Shown here piece by piece: positions 9,268 through 18,907 of a stretch of 64,000 bases of DNA (the stretch's first letter is position 1; each line of letters opens with the position of its first letter). The stretch spans positions 95,097 to 159,096 of the forward strand of contig CAYQBG010000009.1 in assembly GCA_964415675.1 (NCBI GenBank), given 5' to 3'. The notes beneath the pieces were generated by a model, which saw only the letters and a program-made list of their open reading frames with translations, ran no database searches and was not told where the DNA came from. This DNA is from UBA5336 sp964415675. GTDB lineage: Bacteria > Pseudomonadota > Alphaproteobacteria > Caulobacterales > Hyphomonadaceae. The translations under genes were made by a program, and so were the position numbers.

Positions 9268-10371
9268 TCAACAGACATTCCCTGATCGGGTGATCGAGAC
9301 CATGATGCCGCGATTTGGGGACACCTTGTTGTCGAGCATGTCTTTCCAGACACTTGCTGCAGCGTCTGCACCGTCAATGCGTTCAATGGCAACCTGATCG
9401 GACACCATCTGCGCGAGTTTCAAACTCGCTTCACTGGCCTTTTCGGTGAAAACCCCTGGGCCCCAATCCTTGTTCCGCTTGGCAATGTGTCCCGGAGCAA
9501 AGAAAAAGGCCGGCTTGGCGCCGGGCAGGCTGTCGATCTTGCCGGCCTGGTCCCAGTGGGTCGCTCCGACCATACAGCTTTCAACCATGTTCTCGCCAAG
9601 ACGATGATGGAGGGTGTGTGTCAGCGCCGTGTTGCCGGACATATCGACATAAGCCGCCTTTTTGTCGGCATCGATCTGCGTTTCATTGCCATAAGTCACG
9701 ATCTGATCGCAGCAGCCCAGCAATGTCAGGAAATCAAGATTGCCGGCTGAGGTGAGACCGACGACGCGAAGTCCTTCAGGCCCTTCAGACTTGAGCAGCT
9801 GGGCCAGCCCAAGGCCAGTCTTTGATGATACCGAACCGATCAGAACCTGCTGTGCGCCGAAAAAGTCATTGTCGAGGAGATAATCAAACAGGGCGAATGA
9901 GGTCCCGAACAGTGGAAAAAGAAGGCAGCGCTCGTCTTCTCGGGCTTTCATCTCTTCGGGTTCGCCAGCGATCCGCCTGTATTGGTTGTAGAGCGCGGGC
10001 AGATCGCGGCGATGTGGGGTCTGGTCCATGAAAGTCGCCGGCTTCACAGCGCCAGGCGAAAGAACGGTCTCGCTGTCCATGGGAAAGAACCCCCAAAGAC
10101 GTTCTCCATCAGCAATCTCGCCGCTCCTGGATTCGATAACATCAGCCATGCCCCAGACAGGGACGCTGCCCCATGGCGCATCAGCCGGATAAAACTTCCA
10201 GTAGCCAATCATGTCTCCGCTCACGGCATAGCTGACATTATTCGATGTCAGGGCGAACTTGTCGATCCGAACCCGGATTTCGCCGGGCGCGAGCGGACGG
10301 CGCCCGGATTGTACGATTTTCGTCTCGCGAAGATTGCCCCGGTTCACCCAGAGCTGCGTCACCTGTGCCAT
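9268..10371 (-). CDS. DUF2855 family protein
   Basis: A 367-residue protein of the DUF2855 family, distantly like quinone-oxidoreductase or enoyl-reductase folds: an N-terminal beta-rich part (GEIRVRIDKFALTSNNVSYAVSGD) and a later cofactor-like region (QVLIGSVSSKTGLGLAQLL) followed by VVGLTSAGN. The glycine pattern is not a canonical NAD(P) loop. The ATG at 10371 has a clear GGAGGA ribosome site and starts the homology, though the frame is open 160 bases further. Function unknown; no operon partner. Confidence 0.8.
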   Translation of the reverse strand: MAQVTQLWVNRGNLRETKIVQSGRRPLAPGEIRVRIDKFALTSNNVSYAVSGDMIGYWKFYPADAPWGSVPVWGMADVIESRSGEIADGERLWGFFPMDSETVLSPGAVKPATFMDQTPHRRDLPALYNQYRRIAGEPEEMKAREDERCLLFPLFGTSFALFDYLLDNDFFGAQQVLIGSVSSKTGLGLAQLLKSEGPEGLRVVGLTSAGNLDFLTLLGCCDQIVTYGNETQIDADKKAAYVDMSGNTALTHTLHHRLGENMVESCMVGATHWDQAGKIDSLPGAKPAFFFAPGHIAKRNKDWGPGVFTEKASEASLKLAQMVSDQVAIERIDGADAAASVWKDMLDNKVSPNRGIMVSITRSGNVC

Positions 10372-11010
10372 CTGTTCCTCCGTATTTGCATTTTGTGGTC
10401 GCGCTAAGACGCCGTGGTACATTCTGATGAACCATGCGCTTCTGGTCCTGTTCTGTCGCTGCGACATCAAAGTGGCGGTCCAGACCTCGCTGACCCGGAT
10501 GGTGTTTACCCCGGTTGTTGGCATTCCCACAAATTCGCATTTGCTGCCTCAACGCCTGGTGGGGAGCTCAGGTCAATGGCACAGCCCGCGAAGATCACAG
10601 GCCCCGGCGGCATGCGGGCGTGTCGATCGTCTGCCATTTCGGCTTCTGAGGTGAGCGCGATTAGCAGATCCGCCGTGCGGGCAATGTGAAGTCTGCCTTC
10701 ACCCGTTCTCGGGGAGAGGGCAGAAACATCAATCCTCCAGCGAATGTCGAGATCCGCCCGCGCGATGGCTGCAAGTGCCCGGACTTTCCTGCGAGAGTGC
10801 CCCCGGAAGGCGTCATCCGGGGTGCCATGCCGAGCATCCGCAAACCGGCCAATCCTGATCCCGTCCGCCTCCTGAAGCGGGTGAAACGCCGCAGATCAGG
10901 CAAACCGGACCTTTGTTTCGAAGTCGCGCCCGGTCTGCTTCTCCCTGACCATCGGTTGGAAAACTGCCCCTATACTGCCCATCTGGCGACTGCGCAGATT
11001 TCCTGGCGAC
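10372..11010. other. Non-coding region with repeat-like debris
   Basis: No convincing gene. Around 10,690-10,900 several short frames resemble the low-complexity phrases LPSPRER and TPSGGTLAGK that recur in intergenic DNA of GC-rich alphaproteobacteria, suggesting a decayed dispersed repeat. This is from memory and was not searched. Confidence 0.35.
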
Positions 11011-11910
11011 CTATTCATTAGCCCGGTCAAGCAGCGTGATTTCAACCCGCCGGTTGATGGCCCGGCCAGCGGCTGTCGCGTTCGAGGACAAGGGGACACC
11101 TTCCCCAAGGCCAAGCGTCTCGACCCGAGCGGCGCTGGTCCCAGCCGAAATCAGGTAAGCACCGACCGATGCGGCGCGCTGCGCGGAGAGGTTTTGATTG
11201 TAGCCGTCCGAGCCGGAAGAATCGGTATGGCCGGTGATCTGGATCCGGGTGCCGGAATTGCCGGAGAGGAAGGTCGCCAGCGGCGCAAGCCGCCCTCTGG
11301 CACCCGGCGTCAGCACCGAAGAATCGCTGGCAAACTGAAGATCGCGCACGATCAGGGTCAGGCCGAGTTCGGTGCGCTTCTGCTCAAAGGCTGCAAGTTC
11401 GGAGGACAGGATTGCGCTGCGTCCTTCAGCTTCACGGCGGCCAGCCTCGGACGCGATGCTTGCGGATCGTGCGTCTTCAGCCATTCTGTCGGAACGGTCT
11501 GCGCGGCCTTGCGCGACAATCGTCGCGGCGCGGGCCGATTTCACTTCCCGCTTGCGCGCCTCCGAAACCGCCTCGGCACGTTCGGTCGTCAGTGCCTGGA
11601 TACGCGCATTGGCATCATTCTGGCGCCCGCGCGTTTCCGCGAGAGTGACATAGCCTTCGCCGAGACGAACCGAATGAACAAAATCGTCGGTTCGGCGGCG
11701 CAAATAGTGCTCCCGTGCCTTTTCAATGGCCATATCTGCCTGCTCGATCGCGGCCTGGCCCGATTCCATTGTGCCAGGATTGGCCTTTGCCCGCTGCAGC
11801 GAAGCCTCAGCAGCCAGCAGTCTCGGGCTCGGCTCCGGCGCAGATGCACAACCGGCAAGCGTCAGGGCCAGGGCGGCGGATGAAACGGTCGTCCTGAAGG
11901 GATAAGTCAT
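11011..11910 (-). CDS. OmpA-family lipoprotein with DUF4398-like N terminus
   Basis: A 299-residue envelope lipoprotein. The signal peptide ends in the lipobox LAGC, so lipidation at that Cys is predicted. A helical DUF4398-like region (about residues 30-170, rich in Ala, Glu and Arg) precedes an OmpA C-terminal domain (about 190-295) with the peptidoglycan-binding pattern ITGHTDSSGSDGYNQNLSAQRA. It probably ties the outer membrane to the cell wall. The preceding DNA holds a relic peptide end that may come from a lost operon partner. Confidence 0.88.
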   Translation of the reverse strand: MTYPFRTTVSSAALALTLAGCASAPEPSPRLLAAEASLQRAKANPGTMESGQAAIEQADMAIEKAREHYLRRRTDDFVHSVRLGEGYVTLAETRGRQNDANARIQALTTERAEAVSEARKREVKSARAATIVAQGRADRSDRMAEDARSASIASEAGRREAEGRSAILSSELAAFEQKRTELGLTLIVRDLQFASDSSVLTPGARGRLAPLATFLSGNSGTRIQITGHTDSSGSDGYNQNLSAQRAASVGAYLISAGTSAARVETLGLGEGVPLSSNATAAGRAINRRVEITLLDRANE

Positions 11911-11972
11911 GACTGCAACTTTCTATGAATTCAGTTCAAGGCGGAGCGCGGCGAGGCCCGTTTCGATTTCCG

Positions 11973-13769
11973 CTACGGTACGCTCGAGACCGCGCAGCTT
12001 GATACATAGAGGAAGGTCGGGATCTCCTGCTGGGTCTTCTGGTCATCAGTATAGCGCAAGCCAACGGTGAGCTGCAGATTGTCCCGGATATCGAAATAGC
12101 CCTCGCCAAACACCGCGAAGGAATCGAGTTCGAACGGCGAGATCGTCCTGAAATAGTTCCGGCCGACCCCGCTGACATTGGAGAAGAGCGGCGCTTCGCC
12201 ATTGCCCGTCGTGTCGATGGCGATCAGATTGGCCCCTGCTGATGGCACGACAGGCGGCCCGCCATTGGCGACCGATGCATTGTGCAGCTGGGCCAGCGCA
12301 GTGAGCGTGTTGGCAAACACATAGGTGCCATTGCGCGGATTGCTGGGATCCGCCGCTTCGGTATCGAATTTGATGGCACCGAGGTTGAAATTAAACGGCC
12401 CGTCAAAGTCCGACTGCAGGCGAAGCTCATGGGATGTGTTTTCCTGGCTGCTGCCCGTCGACCCGGAACTGAGCTGGAAGTTGCTTGCGCCCAATTGGGG
12501 ATCGGTGACAACTCCGCCCGGAAACAGCGCATTGTAGACGTCGGCTCGTGGATCGAAGCCCGGCGGGATCGCGGACAAATCATTGAAGGGGACACCCGCT
12601 GCGCCTGCGCCAAAGGTGTTGGCGCTGAAGATCTCCGATTCGAAAAAGCTCCCCAGATAGGTCAGCGACAGGGAGTCGGTCAGGTCAAACTCGCCCTTCC
12701 AGGAAATCAGGGTCTGCTCGGCCTGGTACTCGGGATCGAATTGCGAAAACCCTGTCCGCAAGTCGGTCGAACTCGGCACGGTGAAGATGTCGCCACTCGA
12801 CAATCCTGTGACAACGGCCAGACCGCCCGTCAGCGTCGAGAGGGAATTGGTCGACTGGCCAAGCCCTTCGAGGATCGGCTCTCCACCCAGACACCCTTGC
12901 GAAGTGGCCACCTGGTCGGCCTGGCTAATGGGAATGCCCATGAAGCTGGCCTTTGTCGGATCCTTGTCACAGACCGACCGGCCAAACCGCAGGCGGCTGT
13001 CGTCTTCCTCGAAATGCTCCACGGACACCCACCCGCGCAGGCGGTCAGTCGGCTCGACGGCGAGCGTGGCCCGCACGCTGTAGAGGTCACGGTTATCCAC
13101 CTCGTTGCCGGTCGCCTCATTCGTGGCGAAGCCGTCACGCACCAGGTAGGAGCCCGCCAGGCGAAGGGCTGCGATCTCGCCAAGAGGGAGATTGACCATG
13201 CCCTTGGCCTTGACCGTATCGTAGTTGCCATAGGTGAGTTGGGCATTGGCCTGGAACTCCTCCAGGACAGGCTTCGCGGTGATCAGGTTGAAGACACCGC
13301 CGGTGGCGTTCCGGCCATACAGCGTACCTTGCGGCCCACGGAGCACCTCGACCCGCTCCACATCGTAGAACTCTGCCTCCAGGAACCGGGAGCCGCTGAG
13401 TGGCACATCATTCTGGTGGATGCCGACCCCCGCATCTCCCGACTGGGCAATCACATCGGCACCAATTCCGCGTATCTTAAGGTTGAAACCGCCAAAGTTC
13501 GTCGCCGAAAAGGCGACGTTCGGAATGGATTTGACCAGGTCCGGGCCGCCAGCCAGCTGGAGTTTTTCGAGGCTTTCCTCGTCAAAGGCCGAAACGGCGA
13601 TCGGTACGTCCTGGATCGATTCCTCGGTTTTCTGCGTGGTCACCAGAACGGTGTCCAGGGTCCTGTCACGATCTGCTTGCTGCGCGACAGCAGGCAGGCT
13701 CAGACTGAGCGCTGCGGCAGAAACGGTGACGAAATACCCCATTCGGGCGTGTGGCTTGATGGTCATCAA
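11973..13769 (-). pseudogene. TonB-dependent receptor lacking its C-terminal barrel
   Basis: N-terminal signal peptide (cut near LPAVAQQ), a TonB-box-like DTVLVTTQK, a plug domain (IQDVPIAVSAFD to VEVLRGPQGTLYGRNATGGVFN) and roughly the first half of the barrel are intact. The frame ends after GLRYTDDQKTQQEIPTFLYVSS at about 598 residues, whereas such receptors usually need 200-300 more to close the 22-strand barrel and end in Phe. The last residues CAVSSVP are not receptor-like. A 3' deletion is the simplest reading, so the product is probably non-functional. Divergent from tetR with a shared operator. Confidence 0.8.
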
Positions 13770-13848
13770 CTTTTCCTCCCCGCGCTCTATAATCCTGGCG
13801 CCTTGTGTGTCCGCTGCGCAGATTGTATCTACTCTGGGTCAGCAACAC

Positions 13849-13866
13849 TTAATGTTACACATTAAT
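13849..13866. promoter_or_regulatory. Candidate TetR operator, copy A
   Basis: TTAATGTTACACATTAAT contains the perfect inverted repeat TTAATG/CATTAA. It lies between the divergent TonB-receptor and tetR genes, 30 bases before tetR, where an autoregulatory operator is expected. It matches the copy before the monooxygenase at 16 of 18 positions. Confidence 0.65.
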
Positions 13867-13895
13867 CGTGTGGTTGCAACGAGGGAATTCGTCAG

Positions 13896-14510
13896 ATGCA
13901 AAAGCCGAAACGACAAGATACAAGAGAAGCCCTCATCCGCGCTGCGGAACGCCTCTTCGCGGAGAAGGGGCTGGGAGGTGTATCCGTTCGCGATATCACG
14001 CTGGCAGCTGGGGCACGGAACCAGAGCGCGCTGCACTATCATTTCGGCGGTATGGAAGAACTGATCAGGGAAGTCTTCGCCAACAGGTTTCACGATATTG
14101 AAGACCAGCGGATCAAGCGGCTCGCCGAAATTCGAGAAGCGGGACAAATCCGCGATATCCATGCCCTGATCCGGGTTGGTATAGCCCCCCAGCTCGAAGC
14201 TTGTCTGGAAGAAGAAGGGCGACTCTACGCTCGATTCAGCGTGCAACTGATTTCAGACCCTCGCTACGATGTGGCAAGTCTGATCCGGGATGTCGGGATG
14301 ACAAGTGTGACCTTGATCGGAGAACACCTGTCCCAGGCCATCGAAAGCGTACCGGACAAGATCCTTTCATTGCGGATGAGGCGTGTGTTCATGATTTCTG
14401 TGATGATCATGGCCGATTTCGCGCGCCAGGTTGAGGCTGGAAGAGCGCCTCCCGTCGAGGACGCCATTGATGAGGCCACGCAGTCACTGGTTGGCTTCCT
14501 GTTGGCCTAG
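13896..14510 (+). CDS. TetR-family transcriptional regulator
   Basis: A 204-residue one-component repressor. The N-terminal helix-turn-helix runs through about residue 55 (RDITLAAGARNQSALHYHFGGMEELIREVF, the typical TetR recognition stretch). The C-terminal helical domain should bind a small ligand and dimerise. It is divergent from the TonB receptor and precedes the monooxygenase. Copies of one palindromic motif before both and before two further operons suggest that it controls the surrounding catabolic genes. Confidence 0.9.
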   Translation: MQKPKRQDTREALIRAAERLFAEKGLGGVSVRDITLAAGARNQSALHYHFGGMEELIREVFANRFHDIEDQRIKRLAEIREAGQIRDIHALIRVGIAPQLEACLEEEGRLYARFSVQLISDPRYDVASLIRDVGMTSVTLIGEHLSQAIESVPDKILSLRMRRVFMISVMIMADFARQVEAGRAPPVEDAIDEATQSLVGFLLA

Positions 14511-14572
14511 CAGCGCGACTTCGCGTCCCCGGCCTTCTCGCCGGGGATTGTCATCCCCCGTGGCTTGAACTA

Positions 14573-14590
14573 TTAATATTTCACATTAAT
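14573..14590. promoter_or_regulatory. Candidate TetR operator, copy B
   Basis: TTAATATTTCACATTAAT lies 100 bases before the monooxygenase start and differs from copy A at two of 18 positions. ATTAAT arms flank it on both sides. Confidence 0.65.
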
Positions 14591-14689
14591 TGAGGTCGGG
14601 CGAAGTCCGCGCACGACCTATAGCCTATTTGCGGCTTGCGCTGATATCGATCTGCTCCGGATCAGCAAAGCCCTTGGAGACTGCTTGCG

Positions 14690-16486
14690 ATGACCACTAC
14701 GCTCCTCAACAAAGACGAAATAAAGAAGAAATATGCCGAAGAGCGTAAAAAACGGCTGCGGACGGATGGTAATAACCAGTATCAGCGCCTTGAAGGCAAT
14801 TTCGAAGATCTGGCAGCTGATCCTTACACACCGTTTCGGGAACGCGATCCGGTTCGCGACCATGTCACTTTCGCCTTCATCGGCGCAGGGTTTTCAGGCC
14901 TTGTCGTCGGCGCGCGGCTTAGTGAAGCCGGTATCGACGACTTCCGTCTCATCGAGAAAGGCGGCAATGTAGGCGGCACCTGGTACTGGAACCGATATCC
15001 TGGAGCCCAATGCGATACGGCAGCTATGATCTATCTTCCGCTCCTGGAAGAGACCGGACACATGCCGAGCGAAAAATATGTCCGCGGCCCGGAAATTCGC
15101 GAGCATTGCGAGCGGATCGCCCATCATTATGACCTCTATGACAAGGCGCTGTTTCATACAGAAGTGGCGTCTATAGAATGGCAGCAAGCCGCCAGCCTGT
15201 GGCGGATCACGACCAATCGCGGCGATGACTTCACCGCCAAATATGTCGGCATCGGCACAGGCCCGCTGCATGTCGCGAAGCTGCCGGGGATTGAGGGCGT
15301 CAGGGATTTCAGGGGCAAGTCGTTCCACACAAGCCGCTGGGATTATGACTATACCGGCGGAAATGCAGAAGGCGCCCCACTCGACAAGCTGGGCAACAAA
15401 CGGGTTGCCATTATCGGCACCGGCGCGACCGCCGTGCAATGCGTTCCGCACTTGGCGCGCTCAGCCGGCGAACTCTTTGTCTTCCAACGCACGCCATCGT
15501 CGGTTGATGTGCGCAACAATCACAAGATCGACCCTGACTGGTTCGCCGGGGTTGCCACGCCTGGCTGGCAAAAGCGCTGGCTTGACAATTTCGTGGAAAA
15601 CCAGGGCCGCGGCGTGCCAGCCGAAGACCTGGTCGATGATGGCTGGACGGAGATTTCGCGCCGCATCCGTGAGAAAATGTTCGAAACGGCGCCGGAAGAA
15701 TGGACCGGCGAAGGCATGCGCGCAGCCTTTGAAGATGCCGATTTCGAAAAGATGGAAGAGATCCGCGCCCGCGTGGATGCGGTTGTTGAGGATGAATCGA
15801 CCGCCCATAAGCTGAAGGCGTGGTACAACCAGCTTTGCAAACGGCCCTGTTTTCACGATGATTATCTGGCTGCCTTCAACCATCCGAATGCGCACCTTAT
15901 CGATACCGATGGCCAGGGCGTGGAGCGGATCACCGAGACGGGCATTGTCGCCAATGGCCAGCTCTACGAAGTCGACTGCATAATCTACGCGTCGGGTTTC
16001 GAGGTCGGCTCGGAATACACCTCGCGCGCCGGTTTCGACCTGAAAGGACGCGGCGGCAAATTGCTGTCGGAGCATTGGTCAGACGGCATGCGCACGCTGC
16101 ACGGCCTGCATGTTCATGGCTTTCCGAACGCCTTCATCGTCCAGCCCAACCAGGCGGGTAACATGATCTCCAATATCCCCCACAACATCATCGACCATGC
16201 CCGCACAATCGCGACGATTATAGCTAACGCCGAGGCTGGCAACATCAGCGAGGTCGAGCCGACAGAAGCTGCAGAGGCGGCCTGGGTCGAGCTCATCCTG
16301 AAAAGCGAGGGCACAGTGCTGGGCTCGCCTGACTGCACGCCTGGCTATTACAATAATGAAGGCCAGGGGTGGAGCCAGCAATTCCGGCAATCACAGGGAC
16401 ATCCCGGCGGTCCGCAGGCCTTTTTTGACCATATAGAGAAATGGCGCCAAGCCGGCACTTTCGAGGGACTGAATTTCACCGGATAA
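14690..16486 (+). CDS. Baeyer-Villiger-type FAD monooxygenase
   Basis: Predicted to insert oxygen next to a ketone, giving an ester or lactone, using FAD, NADPH and O2. The 598-residue protein has a basic N-terminal extension, the FAD loop GAGFSG (residues 65-70), the Baeyer-Villiger fingerprint FRGKSFHTSRWD (207-218, with the final Asp form) and a second nucleotide loop IGTGATAVQ for NADPH. The length fits the longer BVMO group that carries an N-terminal extension. The substrate is unknown; steroid or cyclic ketones are typical of relatives. It precedes a glutathione transferase by 62 bases. Confidence 0.88.
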   Translation: MTTTLLNKDEIKKKYAEERKKRLRTDGNNQYQRLEGNFEDLAADPYTPFRERDPVRDHVTFAFIGAGFSGLVVGARLSEAGIDDFRLIEKGGNVGGTWYWNRYPGAQCDTAAMIYLPLLEETGHMPSEKYVRGPEIREHCERIAHHYDLYDKALFHTEVASIEWQQAASLWRITTNRGDDFTAKYVGIGTGPLHVAKLPGIEGVRDFRGKSFHTSRWDYDYTGGNAEGAPLDKLGNKRVAIIGTGATAVQCVPHLARSAGELFVFQRTPSSVDVRNNHKIDPDWFAGVATPGWQKRWLDNFVENQGRGVPAEDLVDDGWTEISRRIREKMFETAPEEWTGEGMRAAFEDADFEKMEEIRARVDAVVEDESTAHKLKAWYNQLCKRPCFHDDYLAAFNHPNAHLIDTDGQGVERITETGIVANGQLYEVDCIIYASGFEVGSEYTSRAGFDLKGRGGKLLSEHWSDGMRTLHGLHVHGFPNAFIVQPNQAGNMISNIPHNIIDHARTIATIIANAEAGNISEVEPTEAAEAAWVELILKSEGTVLGSPDCTPGYYNNEGQGWSQQFRQSQGHPGGPQAFFDHIEKWRQAGTFEGLNFTG

Positions 16487-16548
16487 CGCCGCCGCACGCT
16501 GCATGAACGTGCCGCGAACCACACAGTGATCCAACAGGAAACCCACCA

Positions 16549-17241
16549 GTGTCTGATTTTGTCGTTTACGGCTCGCCCGCATCTCCATTCGTACGCAAGG
16601 TGATGGTCGTGCTCGCCCATGCCGGCGTGGACTATGACTTCGAGAATGTGAACATCATGGCCATGCCGGACTGGTTCGTCGAAATCAGCCCGGCAAAGCG
16701 CATTCCGGTCCTGCGGGACAAGTCGATCGCAGAAACAGGCGTGGCGGGAACCATCCCGGATTCCTCCGCCATCAGCCTGTTCCTTGAGCAGCGGCTTGGT
16801 ATCGGGCTCTACGGCGCTGGGCCGTTCGAGGCGGGCCGTGCGGCCTGGATGGAAGAATATGCCGACACGGTAATGGCCCTGCCAATAGGTATGAATTTCT
16901 TCCGCCCGCTCATGTTTCCCCTGTTCACCGGCAAGCCCTCGGATATCGCGACGGCGCGCGAGGCATGGCACGAGAAATTCCCGCCACTCTTCGACTATCT
17001 CGAAGACGTTCTGGACGGCGGCGACTATTTCGTCGGCGGCCAATACTCAGTCGCTGACATCGCAGTGGCTTGTCAGATGACCCAGATTGATCTGGTGGCC
17101 GGCCTGCCCGATGCCAGCAAATGGCCTGCCCTCGTCAGGCACACCGAAGCCATGAAGGCGCGCCCGGGGTTCAGGGAAAACCTCGAAACCGTCTCGACCA
17201 TGTTCAGTGCAATCCTGCCTGAAAAAGTGGACCTGAACTGA
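16549..17241 (+). CDS. Glutathione S-transferase
   Basis: A 230-residue cytosolic transferase: thioredoxin-like N domain (VVYGSPASPFVRKVMVVLAHAG, with a Ser at the catalytic position) including the cis-proline segment KRIPVLRD, then an all-helical C domain with the N-capping motif YSVADIAVACQM. The start is a GTG at 16549 with AGGA upstream. It is probably cotranscribed with the monooxygenase and may handle a reactive or halogenated intermediate. Confidence 0.88.
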   Translation: MSDFVVYGSPASPFVRKVMVVLAHAGVDYDFENVNIMAMPDWFVEISPAKRIPVLRDKSIAETGVAGTIPDSSAISLFLEQRLGIGLYGAGPFEAGRAAWMEEYADTVMALPIGMNFFRPLMFPLFTGKPSDIATAREAWHEKFPPLFDYLEDVLDGGDYFVGGQYSVADIAVACQMTQIDLVAGLPDASKWPALVRHTEAMKARPGFRENLETVSTMFSAILPEKVDLN

Positions 17242-17453
17242 GATCCGCAGTGAAGTATTAGAAAATAGACCATGGTGAAGCTTTCCGACCTGTCAAAGCA
17301 TGATTGCGATCATGTCTTGATGAAACAGTTGCCACCGCTTGAGCCCTTTTCCTGAGTCAAGCGGTCCTGGCCGGTCAGCGAGATGAGATTTGCCGTGATC
17401 ACGACAGCCGGCCGGTAATCATCCCTGAAATTAATCGGCCGGATTGCTGGACT

Positions 17454-18260
17454 TCACGCGGCAAGTTTCAGTTTCATGGCGGGGGTTATGCCGCCGATGC
17501 CCATGTTCGGGCGCTGGTTGTTGTAAGTCCATAGCCACCGGGTGGCGTGTTCCTTGACCTCCTCGATCGTGTTGAAGATGAACTGGCCGAGCCATTCCTG
17601 GCGGACCGTCCGATTGTAGCGCTCGACATAGGCATTCTGCTGCGGCTTGCCGGGTTGGATGTAGAAGATGCCGATGCCACGCTTTGCCGCCCAGGTTTGC
17701 AGCGCGGCGCTGACATTTTCGGGGCCGTTGTCGACGCCAATGCCCATCGGCTTTCCGCGCCACTCGATGATCTGGTTGAGCGTGCGCACCACGCGGGCCG
17801 CCGGCAGAGAAAAGTCGACCTCAATAGCAAGGCCTTCACGGTTGAAGTCATCAAGAAAGTTCAGTGTCCGGAAGGATCTCCCGTCACTGAGCTGGTCTGC
17901 CATGAAGTCCAGCGACCACATTTCATTCTGCCGCTCCGGAACGGCCAGAGGCTGAGGAGCTTCCCGAACCAGCCGTTTCTTTGGCTTGATCCGCAGGTTC
18001 AGCTCCAGTTCGCAATAGATGCGGCGAACGCGTTTATGATTCCACGGAAAGCCCTTCACATTGCGCAGGAACAAGTAGCACAGACCAAAGCCCCAGCGCC
18101 GGGTCGTATCCGACGCCGCGAGCCTGACCAACCAGTCGGCGATCTCGGCGTTCCCGTCCGACAGCTTCGCCTCATACCGATAGCAGGTCTCGCTGATGCC
18201 AAAGGTGCGGCAGGCCAGCGCCACAGGCACCCCCTTCTTCCGAACAGCCTCTTTGGCCAT
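17454..18260 (-). CDS. IS3-family transposase OrfB (integrase catalytic domain)
   Basis: A 268-residue transposase with the retroviral-integrase fold. The DDE residues are seen in WSLDFMAD, VDNGPEN and NAYVERYNRT, the last two at the usual close spacing. The N-terminal HTH_21-like part contains RRIYCELELNLRIKPKKR. It is normally made as an OrfAB fusion through a -1 slip in orfA. It looks intact. Confidence 0.93.
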   Translation of the reverse strand: MAKEAVRKKGVPVALACRTFGISETCYRYEAKLSDGNAEIADWLVRLAASDTTRRWGFGLCYLFLRNVKGFPWNHKRVRRIYCELELNLRIKPKKRLVREAPQPLAVPERQNEMWSLDFMADQLSDGRSFRTLNFLDDFNREGLAIEVDFSLPAARVVRTLNQIIEWRGKPMGIGVDNGPENVSAALQTWAAKRGIGIFYIQPGKPQQNAYVERYNRTVRQEWLGQFIFNTIEEVKEHATRWLWTYNNQRPNMGIGGITPAMKLKLAA

Positions 18261-18280
18261 CTCTCGTCTTTGAGATGGCC

Positions 18281-18547
18281 TTACGGCTTTTTTCCGAGGG
18301 CATCCTTCAGCAGCTCATTCTGCATCGCCAGCTCGGCATACATCTTCTTGAGCCGGTGGTTCTCATCCGCCATCGCCTTCATCTCCGACATCAGCGAGGC
18401 GTCCATGCCGCCATACTTGCTGCGCCAGTTATAATAGGTCGCGTTGCTGATCCCATGCTCGCGGCAGAGATCAGGCACAGGTACCCCGCTCTCGCCCTGC
18501 TTCAGGATCGCCAGGATCTGCGGCTCGGTAAATCTCGATTTCTTCAT
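18281..18547 (-). CDS. IS3-family transposase OrfA (helix-turn-helix)
   Basis: An 88-residue DNA-binding protein: HTH (IVEQ-like FTEPQILAILKQGESG and DLCREHGISNATYYNW) and a leucine-zipper-like tail (MADENHRLKKMYAELAMQNELLKDAL). Near its end the heptamer A AAA AAG (18287-18293, minus strand) is in the right phase for -1 frameshifting into orfB. Confidence 0.92.
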   Translation of the reverse strand: MKKSRFTEPQILAILKQGESGVPVPDLCREHGISNATYYNWRSKYGGMDASLMSEMKAMADENHRLKKMYAELAMQNELLKDALGKKP

Positions 18548-18618
18548 TCTCGTCTCCGTCGATAATCAACGCCGGAGAAGTCCAGTTTTCAAGCCGATTA
18601 ATTTCAGGGAGGATTACC

Positions 18619-18830
18619 ATCGCACCCGACTCAAAGACAGCCAGGTCGTCAGCCTCGCGGTCAACGATCACGGGGATTCGTCCATTCGGATTGAGCGCCA
18701 GGAATTCAGAGGTCTTCTGTTCGCCCTGTCCGATATTCACCAATTTCGTTTCATAAGGCAGGCCCAGATCTTCGAACGTGACGGACGCCTTCCAGCCATT
18801 CGGCGTTGGTGCGGTGTAGAGGTCGATCAT
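18619..18830 (-). pseudogene. Glutathione S-transferase, 5' fragment cut by the IS
   Basis: The first 70 or so codons of a YfcG/GstB-type transferase: MIDLYTAPTPNGWKASVTFE, then ALNPNGRIPVIVDREADDLAVFESGAM. Homology stops exactly where the insertion-sequence end begins, and the C-terminal helical domain is absent on the far side. It is a remnant and should not make an active enzyme. Confidence 0.85.
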
Positions 18831-18907
18831 TGTTGAGCGTCTTTAGATTGTGCGAGTGCTCTCTGAATTTGGAGGAGGGGCGCGGTGAATGCGCAAACTC
18901 TGACCCG

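Larger units (their letters stand above)
17414..18618 (-). mobile_element. IS3-family insertion sequence, IS407-like
   Basis: A 1.2-kb element carrying orfA and orfB with a frameshift signal. Its ends are imperfect inverted repeats of about 42 bases (left 17414-17455, right end read inward from 18618, six mismatches), both containing TGAAATTAATCGGC and CTGGACTTC. It interrupts a glutathione transferase gene at the right end. No matching 4-base target duplication is visible whichever exact end is taken, and the rest of the interrupted gene is not found on the left, so a deletion next to the element is likely. Confidence 0.9.

Noticed and set aside
12282..13865. A 527-codon open frame antisense to the TonB receptor
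   Set aside because: The sense strand carries a signal peptide, plug domain and receptor motifs; the antisense product resembles nothing.
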